This document shows positions 41,895-51,091 of a DNA stretch of 64,000 nucleotides, piece by piece. The DNA is taken from positions 186,001 to 250,000 of the forward strand of contig OW569352.1 in assembly GCA_937625935.1 (NCBI GenBank), given 5' to 3'. The stretch comes from Tetramitus jugosus (Eukaryota > Heterolobosea > Eutetramitea > Acrasida > Vahlkampfiidae). Every line of letters begins with the position of its first letter. Position 1 is the first letter of the stretch. The notes under the pieces are model-generated. The model was given only the letters and a program-made list of their open reading frames with translations, ran no database searches and was not told the DNA's origin. Both the position numbers and the translations under genes were made by a program.

Positions 41895-42644
41895 ATGACA
41901 GCCACTCAGAACAAGAACAACAATAATAATCCATCTTCATCCAACAAACAAAGAGCACCTCGTTCAAACAATAGAAAGAATGATGGTGGACCACTCACAG
42001 GCACCAATCTCTCCAAATCTCTCTCCTATGTGCTGAGACATGGTGCAGTGAAGCAAAAGATTGCCATTCGAAGCGATGGCTTTGTTCTCTTGTCCGATAT
42101 TTTGAATCAACAAAAATTCAAGGGCGTAACGCTAGACATGGTCAAAGAAGTGGTGGCCGCCTGTCAAAAACAACGATTCAAGCTAGAGCAACTGCCTGTT
42201 GATAGCAATGAACAACAATCGAGTAGTGGTGGAGAAGAAAAATTGGAATGGTACATTCGTGCGAACCAAGGTCACTCGTTCTCTGTGCCCGATCTCGAAC
42301 TGAAGCCCATCACCTCTGCAGAACAAGCACCCGTGTGCATTCATGGAACATATCATGCCGCTTGGGCCCACATCAAGAAAACTGGTCTGTCTAAAATGTC
42401 TAGACAACACATTCACTTTGCTACAGGTGTGGCGCACGATGAGACTGTGATCAGTGGAATGCGTAACACGGCTCAAGTGCTCATTCATATGAACGTTGCG
42501 AAACTGATTGCTGATGGAGTTCCATTGCTGCAGAGTGATAACAAGGTGCTGCTCAGTCCTGGTATTGGAGAAACAGGTGCCATTCCAACCGCTTACTTTC
42601 ACAAGGTCATTGACGCTCAAACACAACAAGAATTGCCATTCTAA
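41895..42644 (+). CDS. TPT1: tRNA 2'-phosphotransferase (Tpt1/KptA)
   Basis: A 249-residue enzyme that removes the splice-junction 2'-phosphate of ligated tRNA using NAD+. After an Asn-rich leader, TNLSKSLSYVLRHGA holds the first catalytic Arg-His, RSDGFVLLSDIL is the winged-helix part, WYIRANQGHSFSV contains the RANQGHS motif, and IHFATG the catalytic His. The C-terminal YFHKVIDAQ completes the ART fold. The start at 41895 is preferred; the ORF from 41775 begins one base after the kinesin stop and adds non-conserved residues. The gap to the kinesin is thus 120 bp. Confidence 0.93.
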   Translation: MTATQNKNNNNNPSSSNKQRAPRSNNRKNDGGPLTGTNLSKSLSYVLRHGAVKQKIAIRSDGFVLLSDILNQQKFKGVTLDMVKEVVAACQKQRFKLEQLPVDSNEQQSSSGGEEKLEWYIRANQGHSFSVPDLELKPITSAEQAPVCIHGTYHAAWAHIKKTGLSKMSRQHIHFATGVAHDETVISGMRNTAQVLIHMNVAKLIADGVPLLQSDNKVLLSPGIGETGAIPTAYFHKVIDAQTQQELPF

Positions 42645-42685
42645 TATCCACCAACCTTGAAAACACCAATAAAAAATCGCGACAA

Positions 42686-42702
42686 TTTTTGCGCGCCAAA
42701 AT
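42686..42702. promoter_or_regulatory. GCGCGCC element between T and A runs upstream of the SNF5 gene
   Basis: The sequence TTTTTGCGCGCCAAAA lies 62 bp before the SNF5 gene ATG and 42 bp after the TPT1 stop. It resembles overlapping E2F-type sites. Function is inferred only. Confidence 0.3.
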
Positions 42703-42763
42703 CAAACTGATCAACACACAAAACGTCAAAAGAAGAAAATTTCAAGTGAACAACAACAAACAT

Positions 42764-44527
42764 ATGACTTGTCACGCATGCAGAAAAGCAAAAAAGGCGT
42801 GTGATGGCAATGAAGATCATCCATGTGCCAGATGTGTCAAAGCAGGACAACCATGCATACCTGTGACACCAAAGAAGAAGAAGTCCGCCAAAACACCATC
42901 ATCGTCCATGATGTCTGGTGGTGGTGGTGTTGGTAGCACCAGTAAGCGCATGATACCTATATCTTCCATCATTGACCACTCATCATCAATGCTATCACCT
43001 TCAATGATGATGATGGATGCACTGTCTCATCAACAATACAATCAACAACACCATCAGCATCAGCAGTATCAACAATCATCACAACAGTATCAGCAGCAGC
43101 AACAACAACATCAGAGACGTTCATCCATGTCTGCTGCGATGATGGACGTTGTTGATGTTGGATATTCAGATGATGAATCATCCAACTACAACATGTCGTA
43201 TGCCAATCAACAACAACATCCCATATTTTCACTATCATCATCATCATCATCATCATCAACAGTAACGACAGCATCAACACAACAACAACAGCATCATGAC
43301 TTTAACAACAACAATAGCAATATCATGGCAATGATGATGAATGATGGATATGATCAAAACAATTTTGGAATGACAGCACTCGCTCCTCCGAGTCTAGGAT
43401 TTGAGTATGATGCGGATGCCATGATGGTATCATCATCGTCATTATCTCATCAGAAATCCCTCTCCACTCAACAATCTCATTCTTTGTCCAACATTTCTGT
43501 ATTGAAACCACAATATCGATTGTCACGTATCGATCACTTGTACCTTGTTCCCATGAGAATCGATTTGGACGATGAAGGAATTCGTGTCATTGATTTCTTC
43601 AGTTGGCATGTTCTTCAATCTGATTGCACTGTGCAACAATTTGCAGAATGGTATTCTAGGGATATGAAACTGCCGAGCAACACGATACCACTTATTGTCA
43701 AATCCATCAATGCACAACTCACACGATTTTGTAACCTGTTCTCTGACACCTACTTTTGTCACACGTTCTTTGATGCGGAGAATGATTTGAGTGTGACGAT
43801 AAAGCTCGATGTTCGGTTACAGGGAACAGTGCTCAAGGATCAGTTTGAGTGGAACATTTTGAATGGCAATGTATCACCAGAGCAATTTGCTCAGCAGTTG
43901 TGTGAAGATATTGCCATTGATTTACACTTTATGCCCATGGTTTCCAATGCGATACGAGAGCAAATTTTTCAATTCATCTTCCAAAAGTATGAACGATACT
44001 TGCAACTGGTTCAAAGAGCGAGGAATCAAGCAAGCAACGATGACACACAAGTCGTAGAAATTAACTTTAATGACGTTGTGCAGAAAGTGCAGGTTGATCA
44101 ACCCCAACCACTGCCACAAACCACCACAACAACAACAAGCTCATCGACTCAACAACAGGAGTCAAAGCAAGAGCAAGAGAAACAAAATCAAGTACAAAAA
44201 GAACAGAAAGAACAAAAGCGAAGAGGAAGGAGAAGAAGCACAAAGAACACGAAAAAGCGAAAGAGGAAAGCAGAAGCAGAATCATCCGATTCTTCTGATT
44301 CTGAAAGGGAGGACAACGAAGAGAAAAGTACTTCCAAGGACAGAGATAACGGTATGGATGATGGAGATGCTCAAGACTATCATGACTACACAGATGACCC
44401 CTTGTTCCGAGATGAGGATGAAGTAGATGAATGGCGACCTAGGATAGAAATTCTTGATGAGGAAGAATTGGAGAGAATTGCAGCCAAAGAGGAAAGAGAG
44501 TCCAGATACAGAAGAAGGAGACTTTAA
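42764..44527 (+). CDS. SNF5/SMARCB1-domain protein with N-terminal Zn2Cys6 cluster
   Basis: A 587-residue protein. Residues 3-31 form a fungal-type binuclear zinc cluster with six cysteines (C3, C6, C13, C21, C24, C31; spacing 2-6-7-2-6) and a basic linker (PKKKKSAK). About 190 residues of Gln/Ser/His/Met low complexity follow. Residues about 250-430 are an SNF5 domain with two repeats: YLVPMRIDLDDEG to the first, and VTIKLDVRLQGTVLKDQFEW to the second, very like SMARCB1. A basic KKRKRK segment and an acidic tail close it. SNF5 subunits belong to SWI/SNF-type remodellers. The first in-frame ATG is 42764, immediately before the first Cys. Confidence 0.87.
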   Translation: MTCHACRKAKKACDGNEDHPCARCVKAGQPCIPVTPKKKKSAKTPSSSMMSGGGGVGSTSKRMIPISSIIDHSSSMLSPSMMMMDALSHQQYNQQHHQHQQYQQSSQQYQQQQQQHQRRSSMSAAMMDVVDVGYSDDESSNYNMSYANQQQHPIFSLSSSSSSSSTVTTASTQQQQHHDFNNNNSNIMAMMMNDGYDQNNFGMTALAPPSLGFEYDADAMMVSSSSLSHQKSLSTQQSHSLSNISVLKPQYRLSRIDHLYLVPMRIDLDDEGIRVIDFFSWHVLQSDCTVQQFAEWYSRDMKLPSNTIPLIVKSINAQLTRFCNLFSDTYFCHTFFDAENDLSVTIKLDVRLQGTVLKDQFEWNILNGNVSPEQFAQQLCEDIAIDLHFMPMVSNAIREQIFQFIFQKYERYLQLVQRARNQASNDDTQVVEINFNDVVQKVQVDQPQPLPQTTTTTTSSSTQQQESKQEQEKQNQVQKEQKEQKRRGRRRSTKNTKKRKRKAEAESSDSSDSEREDNEEKSTSKDRDNGMDDGDAQDYHDYTDDPLFRDEDEVDEWRPRIEILDEEELERIAAKEERESRYRRRRL

Positions 44528-44604
44528 TTTTTGTAATCATGATTGTACAAATGAGCTGACAAGTGACACTGAATAAACAAAATATTATGATATGTACATT
44601 TTAT

Positions 44605-45351
44605 CTACTTGTGATACTCTCTCTCACCAAAGATTGTTGAGCCCACACGCACAAGAGTAGCTCCATATCGAATAGCCAACTCATAATCGGAGCTCATGCC
44701 CATTGATAGATGAAACTGGTTCTGATCCAGTGCCAGCTCTTGACACACTGTGCCCTTCAATGAGACTAATTTTTCAAAATCTGGATTGTAATCCTCGGTG
44801 GACTTTGAATTGGTTAGATCACCAATGGTCATCAATCCACATAGCTCCAAGAATGGACACTGATCAATCACATACTTGCACAGTGCAACGGTTTCCTCTG
44901 GCGGACAACCGCTCTTGCTGTCTTCACCCGATGTGTTCACTTGAACCAGAACTTTAAGTTTGCGAGATTCGAGTTCACTCATGGCTGAATTGAGTGCTTT
45001 GGCAATCTTTTGTCTGTCCACTGTTTGAACCATGTAGAGATTAGGTATTTGACAAATGGATTTGACCTTGTTTGACTGCAAATGACCAATAAAGTGCCAA
45101 TGAATGTCAGATGGCAGTACCTTGCTCTTATCAATCAACTCTTGCACATAATTCTCTCCAAAGTGTCTCTGCTGATTCTGATAGCACTCCATGAGCAAAT
45201 TGGCGGGTTTTGTTTTTCCGACTGCGATCAATGTCGGAGTCAATTGAGTGTGGTTGGGTGGAGTGATGTTGTGAATGTTTGACAGTACTCGACTCAGATT
45301 CTGAGCAATGAGTGATGTTGTTGCTGTGGTGCCAGTCTTGGAAGCAATCAT
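44605..45351 (-). CDS. PLPBP: PLP homeostasis protein (PLPBP/YggS/PROSC)
   Basis: A 248-residue PLP carrier with a TIM-barrel fold. The cofactor lysine is in LIAVGKTKP. FGENYVQEL, WHFIGHLQSNK, VLVQVNTSGEDSKSG and LSMGMSSDYELAI are all YggS signatures, and the C-terminal VRVGSTIFGER binds phosphate. It keeps free PLP low and available to apo-enzymes. The ATG at 45351 gives a normal N-terminus; the longer ORF to 45531 is antisense to the His-rich start of the divergent gene. Starts of the two genes are 118 bp apart. Confidence 0.94.
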   Translation of the reverse strand: MIASKTGTTATTSLIAQNLSRVLSNIHNITPPNHTQLTPTLIAVGKTKPANLLMECYQNQQRHFGENYVQELIDKSKVLPSDIHWHFIGHLQSNKVKSICQIPNLYMVQTVDRQKIAKALNSAMSELESRKLKVLVQVNTSGEDSKSGCPPEETVALCKYVIDQCPFLELCGLMTIGDLTNSKSTEDYNPDFEKLVSLKGTVCQELALDQNQFHLSMGMSSDYELAIRYGATLVRVGSTIFGEREYHK

Positions 45352-45468
45352 ATTTCGAGCGAGATCAATTTTTTGTTTTGCAGTGTTGTTTTTGTTTCGT
45401 TGTTGGGCGGCTTTGGAGAATTTTCTTGCATTTTCGCCCTCAGAAACAGGAGAACAAACAAACACAGA

Positions 45469-48456
45469 ATGAAGCGATTTGTGAATCATCATCCACATCA
45501 TCATCATCACCATCATTACTATCACCATCATGTTATTCTACATATCGCATCCTCCTCACAAGCAACAACAGCATCATCATTCATCACCCAAGAGAAACGA
45601 CGACTCTATTCATCTGATTATCATACAAAAAACAACAACAACAACAACAATAATAATCACCCAAATAACTTGAGTACAGTGGATACTAACAAGAGAAGAA
45701 ACAATCATCAACAACAACAACATACGAAACACATGTATCAAAACACAGTCTATGGTCACAGATACCTGTTGAATAAACAGAGAGCAATGGAACAGCAGAA
45801 GCAGCAACAACAACAATTGTACCAACAATCACCAACACGATCATCATCGTCATCATCATCATCGATGTACATTGATGATAACAATTCAAATCATGATGAT
45901 CAACCATGGACAAAAAGTGTTGTTCATACTGGATTGGCCAACATATTTTCAAAAGCAACACCATCACCACCACCAACAGAATCATCTCAAGACTCACCAC
46001 CACCACCACAACTGTCTCAAACAACAACAGCTGCAACAACAACTACGAGTCATTATCGTCCGAGTGCACAACAAGAACAACAACAAAAATCATCCTACAT
46101 GAGATCAAAGCCTGATCTCAATCGAAAATTCACCACTCATGCACAACATGAGAAACAGACAAGAATGATGGATCAAGTGCTAGGCTCTTTTCTGCACAAT
46201 CATATGAAACCATTGCTCTTGACAGCAACCACCCGTTCTGCTAGCTCTACTGCTGCTACTGTTACGACTGCTACTGCTACTGCTGCTGCTCATTCGAAAG
46301 ATGCCACCACAATCATCAATCAGAGCATCAATGACAATGACACTGCCATTGACTCACTTGTTGATCATTTGATCCAATCACAGAAACAACATCAACAATA
46401 CTTGCATGATTCTATGTCTATTCTGAGATTTATTGCACAGTGTGTGAATCGATTGAACAACCATTCAGTAGTAGATCAATCATCATTGGTGTATGAGAGT
46501 GATGAAGATATTGCCATGTTTCTGTCTCTGTCCCATTACAACAACAATGAACAATTGGATGAACAGCAGCACTACTACTATGATCATCACAAGAAGAGAC
46601 AAGATGGACAATTGTCGATCACAAAATCAGCCATCATTGCCCAGCAGTTGAATGAACACTTGAGAGCTCAATTGATTCTTGTTTGTATTCGATTGCATGA
46701 GCGATATGTGATGAACTCTACGTGTTTCACTCAATCATTCTACTTGATTCGATTGTTGGTTCAATTAGGAATGAATTATGTGGCAAGCGATGGTGGAATT
46801 GCTCATTTATTAGCGAGTGAATCTAATCATTCGACAACTGACACACCCCATACTGCTGTGGTGAACAATGTGACACGTGCTCAAAACAATAGGATGATTA
46901 TGAATGATTTCATTGTTCAATGGGTGTCTCAGTTGATTGTCAGTAAAGGCATCACCCATCCCGTTCTCGTAGAAAAAGTAGTGATTGCTCTCGTGCAACA
47001 ATTGATTCAACAAGATCGATATGGAGATGCCTGTGCTCTGATACAGTCCAATTCCAGTACATTTAACATCAAGAACGACAATGTAAACAGTATATACACA
47101 TTGCTGATACAAAGTACCGACAGCAACAACCGGAAACATGTAGAAAGATTAATGGAATTGCTAACACACTTGTACAATCAAATTGTTTCATATGCAACGG
47201 ATGATATGAACCGTGTGGTACCGGAGACGTATACTCGATCGAAACATCGATATTTGAGTGTGTTGAATATGGGACTGAAACACTTGTCAATCACACTTCA
47301 GAGCCCCTCTTCTGCCATTTCGTTGTTCAAGCAGTGGTATCAAGTTCCTACACACAAATACTATGAATCCTTGCTCGATAATGAAAAGAGTTATCTCTTG
47401 TCATCTGAGGGACAAGTGCTATCCGATCGCAACATCTACCTTACTGTTCTGACAGCACTGAGGCACAGTCAAAAAAGTGAAGAGAACTTGCAATTCGTTA
47501 TGGATCGCTTGAACAAAGAACCAACTCTGATTTGGAATCTTGAGCTGTGTTTGCAGTCGATTCGATGTCTTTTGTCATACAAAGACCACCAAGAGGAAGC
47601 CTATCAGATATTTATACGAAGCATGGATCAATTTTCGCCTCAATTGCTTCAATATTCCTCGAAAGAGCAGTTCATATTTACTGCTATTCAATTGTTAAAG
47701 CAATTGTTTGTACAAAATCCAAAGCGGATGGCAGCCAGTGATATTGATGAATTAGAGAGGGTTCTTGCCAAGCTCGGACCCTTCATTGATGCCAGAATTT
47801 TGGGACTTAGTGCTGTTCCTATCACAGCAGACAGTGAAACTTGGTTCTTGCTCGAACTATTAAGATATGTCGATGAACATGTGGCTCGATCTGCGTTTAG
47901 GCCACAGATTCTGGATAGTCTCGTTGCTCACTCAATCATCCAGAGTAGTGACGATGTACAAATCACTCAGAAACTGATTAATCGACTCAGAGAACTGTAT
48001 CCTGATTTTCAGTTGAGCACAAACATTGCCAATACTGTTGTGAGTTCTTCCAGAGTTCTCAACCATTCAGATTCTGCCCTTCTAGTGAAACTATTCAAAC
48101 AGCTAAAGGATAGTTTTAATTTAGCGCCAGATAGGAATGGATATGAATCCATGGTGTTGCAATTTGTCGCCAGTGGGAAGGTAACCGAAGCTGAGAACGT
48201 TGTCTGTTTTCTGGCTTCTCAATCCGATCAAGGCATCAACAGCCAACTTGTTAAACCATTGATGGAATACTATGTGCCAAGGGAAGCAAATTCAAAGAAA
48301 TTTGGCGATCGAGCAAACTACTGGACAAAACTGCACAACATACTGGTCAATATGGAGCACGAACAGGAACGTCTCAAGACAAATGACGAGCCACTAGTCG
48401 AGCTCAACAATGATGAAACAGCTCACCTGACGCTGGAGGCGGACTTTGTGAAATAA
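45469..48456 (+). CDS. Large helical-repeat (PPR-like) probable mitochondrial protein
   Basis: A 995-residue protein. The N-terminus has a long His/Tyr run (HHPHHHHHHHYYHHH), then FITQEKRRLYSSDYH, which looks like a mitochondrial presequence with an RRLYSS cleavage site. Residues 60-300 are Gln/Asn/Ser/Thr low complexity. From about 320 onward it is all-helical, with repeat units such as RNGYESMVLQFVASGKVTEA resembling pentatricopeptide repeats, suggesting organellar RNA binding. No DYW or E domain is visible, so it is not one of the editing-type PPR proteins known in Naegleria. PPR assignment is tentative. Confidence 0.72.
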   Translation: MKRFVNHHPHHHHHHHYYHHHVILHIASSSQATTASSFITQEKRRLYSSDYHTKNNNNNNNNNHPNNLSTVDTNKRRNNHQQQQHTKHMYQNTVYGHRYLLNKQRAMEQQKQQQQQLYQQSPTRSSSSSSSSMYIDDNNSNHDDQPWTKSVVHTGLANIFSKATPSPPPTESSQDSPPPPQLSQTTTAATTTTSHYRPSAQQEQQQKSSYMRSKPDLNRKFTTHAQHEKQTRMMDQVLGSFLHNHMKPLLLTATTRSASSTAATVTTATATAAAHSKDATTIINQSINDNDTAIDSLVDHLIQSQKQHQQYLHDSMSILRFIAQCVNRLNNHSVVDQSSLVYESDEDIAMFLSLSHYNNNEQLDEQQHYYYDHHKKRQDGQLSITKSAIIAQQLNEHLRAQLILVCIRLHERYVMNSTCFTQSFYLIRLLVQLGMNYVASDGGIAHLLASESNHSTTDTPHTAVVNNVTRAQNNRMIMNDFIVQWVSQLIVSKGITHPVLVEKVVIALVQQLIQQDRYGDACALIQSNSSTFNIKNDNVNSIYTLLIQSTDSNNRKHVERLMELLTHLYNQIVSYATDDMNRVVPETYTRSKHRYLSVLNMGLKHLSITLQSPSSAISLFKQWYQVPTHKYYESLLDNEKSYLLSSEGQVLSDRNIYLTVLTALRHSQKSEENLQFVMDRLNKEPTLIWNLELCLQSIRCLLSYKDHQEEAYQIFIRSMDQFSPQLLQYSSKEQFIFTAIQLLKQLFVQNPKRMAASDIDELERVLAKLGPFIDARILGLSAVPITADSETWFLLELLRYVDEHVARSAFRPQILDSLVAHSIIQSSDDVQITQKLINRLRELYPDFQLSTNIANTVVSSSRVLNHSDSALLVKLFKQLKDSFNLAPDRNGYESMVLQFVASGKVTEAENVVCFLASQSDQGINSQLVKPLMEYYVPREANSKKFGDRANYWTKLHNILVNMEHEQERLKTNDEPLVELNNDETAHLTLEADFVK
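45481..45536 (+). repeat. CAT/CAC repeat coding a poly-His tract
   Basis: An imperfect CAT/CAC triplet array inside the N-terminus of the PPR-like protein, coding a mixed His/Tyr/Pro run. It lies where a mitochondrial presequence would be expected. Confidence 0.7.
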
Positions 48457-48853
48457 ACCGATCCCTCCGTTGTCAAGACCAAAAAACCGAAAACCAAAAA
48501 AAATTGTGAAAAGCTTTTGTGTCGTTCGTGTCATTTCCCATTACGTACGCACCCACACAAGCACCACCCAGTATCAAGATTGTCGACACAAAATTAGTCG
48601 TAGTCATCGTGTCTCCTATCCTTGTGGTACGTGTGTCATCTCATTATTCTCTCATATGAACCATTTCTCCTCCACACACACACAGGCACGCACACCCACA
48701 TCATGAATTGAGAATTTTTCATGAAGTGATGTTGCACTTTTTTTTTTCCGAGTGTGTGTGTGTGAATTTATTTATTATTGTTGTTGTTGTTTATGAGTGA
48801 ATGACTTGTCAACTAATATTAGTTGTTCCAATGATCCATCATCATGTATATAG
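48457..48853. other. Intergenic region, possible unresolved first exon
   Basis: 397 bp between the PPR-like gene and the open frame of the IQ-motif gene. Low complexity: CACA and GTGT runs (about 48673-48765), a T run and TTG repeats. The first exon of the next gene should lie here but I could not place it; GTACGT at about 48628 is the best donor-like site. Confidence 0.35.
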
Positions 48854-49672
48854 ATTATTAGCTTTGTATTGGCACTCGCTGCTGCAAAAGCCATACAACA
48901 CTGTATTCAAAAATATCGCAATCGCCAGCGAATCACTGAACAAAAGTATCTGTTGAGACATCAATTGGAACAACAACAACAAGAAGAACAAACTTTGTCA
49001 ACAACAAGCACAACAAACAGCAGCATTAGCAGTCGCAGCAACAGCAGTGACACTCTTTATCATTATAATATCCATATCAATAACAATAATAACAACAATA
49101 ACAACAATAACAACAACATGAGTGGTGTAGCAAGCAGTAACAACACTAACAATAATAGTAATGATAGTCGTTTTCTATCCAATCAAAAACAATTAACAGG
49201 TGGATCAAAGATTCATGAAGTGGATCCAATGACAAAGTATGATGAGATTGCGGTTGAATTGGGAGTTGGATTAGATAGATGGACAGTGATACGAAAAGCA
49301 TGGCAAACTGGTGGCAACAACAACTCTGCTCCTTCTCGAAAGAAGAATAGCGGTAGTAGTTCAAAGAATAATTATGACAAGTATGTGGATGTGGACAGTG
49401 TAGTGGAGCATTTGGTCAATCCGAGGAAACCTGCATTTAAGCATCCAGTGCCATTGCCTGAAATGATTGTTGTAAGTGTCGATTTGTTTATTTTTTTTTT
49501 CTGATGAGTGGTCGATTGAGTGTATGATGCTTGATTTGTGTGTGTGTGTTTATTGATTGTGTTGAGAACATTGTCTCATACTAAATGGTTTATTGATCAA
49601 TCACATGTGTGAAATGAATAACTATAGATATTGAATGAATTATGGGAGGCAGATGGATTGTATGATAATTGA
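48854..49672 (+). CDS. IQ-motif protein with conserved C-terminal domain, 5' end unresolved
   Basis: Two exons are clear: <48854..49471 and 49628..49672, separated by a 156-bp phase-0 intron (donor GTAAGT, acceptor CTATAG). Exon 2 adds ILNELWEADGLYDN and a stop, completing the conserved-looking ending PLPEMI-LWEADGLYD. The upstream frame has no ATG before a stop at 48851, so a first exon is missing. KAIQHCIQKYRNRQR resembles an IQ calmodulin motif. A long Asn run and IAVELGVGLDRWTVIRKAW precede the C-terminal domain, which recalls a small eukaryotic DUF family found in fungi and animals; I cannot name it securely. Confidence 0.65.
49078..49118 (+). repeat. AAC/AAT triplet array (poly-Asn)
   Basis: AAC and AAT codons alternate to code about 13 Asn in the IQ-motif protein. 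The mix of synonymous codons argues for selection on the residue rather than simple slippage alone. Confidence 0.7.
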
Positions 49673-50427
49673 ATTTAAGGATAGTGTGCACCACACTATG
49701 TGCTTGTTGTTGTCTTTTTCTTCTTCGTTTGTTGTTGCTATTGTTGGTTCGTTGTTGGTTTGTTGTTGTTATCACATTTCATCTCACGATGCAACTCACG
49801 TATTCACCACTATCCATGTGTGTGTATGTGTGTGTCATCTGGAAGTTTATGAGAGAGAAAACGACGAGAATATGCTAAATTAATGTTCAATGTCGAATGG
49901 AGAAGAGACGAGAGGGTTGGCTAGACAGGGACCTGTCTCGCATTGATGTGTGTGTGTACATGCTCGTTTGTGCATGCACACATCCAATGAACAAACCTGT
50001 AAACTTCCCTCATTTCTACGCGAATGACTATGTTCCAATGCGCGAATGTAATGTGTTGGTGATGATGATAACGACAAGAATGACTAGTCAGAGGAGAGCA
50101 CACCAGAAAGAGGAGCTGTCATGTTTGTGATGGAATCGATCTGCGTGTGTTTGCTAGATGACAACAAGCAGCAACAATCAACAACCAATAACAATATTAA
50201 ATGCAAGAACATGCATTGACCTATTTTGAACTATGGGAAACCAACTAAATATCAACCATAACCAACTTTCTAGCAGAGAAAATAAAGTAATTATTGCACG
50301 AAGCGTGTTAACATTTTCGGATCAACTTCTCCATTTTTCGTGTCGAAACCAAAGAAACAGCAACTGCTACCTCTGCGCGACTGTGGCATTTATTAAACTA
50401 CGATAACGACACAAACAAGATACAAGC
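49673..50427. other. 755-bp intergenic region upstream of COA4
   Basis: The longest gap inside the gene-dense part. It contains T-rich and TTG-repeat DNA (about 49700-49780), GTGTGT runs (about 49819-49836 and 49945-49960) and a CAACAA-rich stretch near 50163-50195. Short ORFs on both strands have no recognisable content. No tRNA or other structured RNA gene was recognised by eye. Confidence 0.4.
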
Positions 50428-50760
50428 ATGGCTGACAGACAACACAATCATGTGCAATCAGATGAGATCAGAGTGATAACGAATCGAGAGGAAGATGATG
50501 ATGACGACGTCGACACATTGGATCAGATCATTGAACAGTTGGGGCCATGTGCTCGAACCTATTGGGATTTGGATCAATGCCTTGAGCAGACCGATCACAG
50601 CTGGCAAAAGTGTAAAGCACGAGTCCAAGATCTGAGCAAATGTTGGCGTAAATTGGAACAACAGGGTTTGAAGCAGAAACAACAAGAGCGAGAGATGATG
50701 GAAAAGTTCAAATTAATGAAAGAAGCAAAGAAGAAAAAGGAATTAGAGAGCACCACATAA
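50428..50760 (+). CDS. COA4: Cytochrome c oxidase assembly factor COA4-like twin CX9C protein
   Basis: A 110-residue protein of the mitochondrial intermembrane space. Cysteines C41 and C51, then C62 and C72, form a twin CX9C (CHCH) helical hairpin oxidised by the Mia40 pathway. DTLDQIIEQLGPCA and QTDHSWQKCKARVQDLSKC match COA4, including the Leu-Asp-Gln before the first Cys and the Trp between the pairs. It has an acidic N-terminus and a charged Lys/Glu helix at the end. No cleavable presequence is expected for this class. Confidence 0.85.
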   Translation: MADRQHNHVQSDEIRVITNREEDDDDDVDTLDQIIEQLGPCARTYWDLDQCLEQTDHSWQKCKARVQDLSKCWRKLEQQGLKQKQQEREMMEKFKLMKEAKKKKELESTT

Positions 50761-51091
50761 AAAACTCGAACATGGCTTCACTTTCCTGCTCCATCATGCC
50801 TTCAAGTTCTCTTTGCTCGTCCCTCTGCAGCGATCCTCATGATTGCATCTGTTTGACTGATTCAGGGCTGGACTTTTTGAGGGTAGTGACCTTCCTTGGA
50901 CCGAAGGTGTGCAAGGCAGGTATTTTTACAGTTTAATGTTTTCTTCAAGCAAGGAAAAAGGACAACACCCTGCATTCGATTTTTTTAATACAACCATTTC
51001 GGTTTCTCACTTTAATGTCTTTTGTTTTCTTCAGCCATCGCTCTTGCTGACCTCTTTTATTCCCAATGACGCTCTGCGAACGTAATTGTTG
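50761..51091. other. Intergenic region between COA4 and the retroelement-like fragment
   Basis: 331 bp. Less AT-rich than usual for intergenic DNA here, which might mean it includes the 3' untranslated end of the minus-strand retroelement-like fragment. No open frame is recognised. Confidence 0.35.

Noticed and set aside
45610-46115. Several ORFs on both strands within triplet-repeat coding DNA
   Set aside because: Frame-shifted readings of CAA/CAT/TCA arrays give false His, Thr, Val or Met-rich ORFs; the main frame belongs to the PPR-like gene.
45469-48456. DYW-type editing PPR protein, a class known from Naegleria
   Set aside because: No E or DYW domain and no HxE...CxxC deaminase signature; repeats are only PPR-like.
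49673-50427. Possible non-coding RNA gene in the 755-bp gap
   Set aside because: No Pol III boxes, paired stems or poly-T end of note were seen; only GT and TTG repeats.
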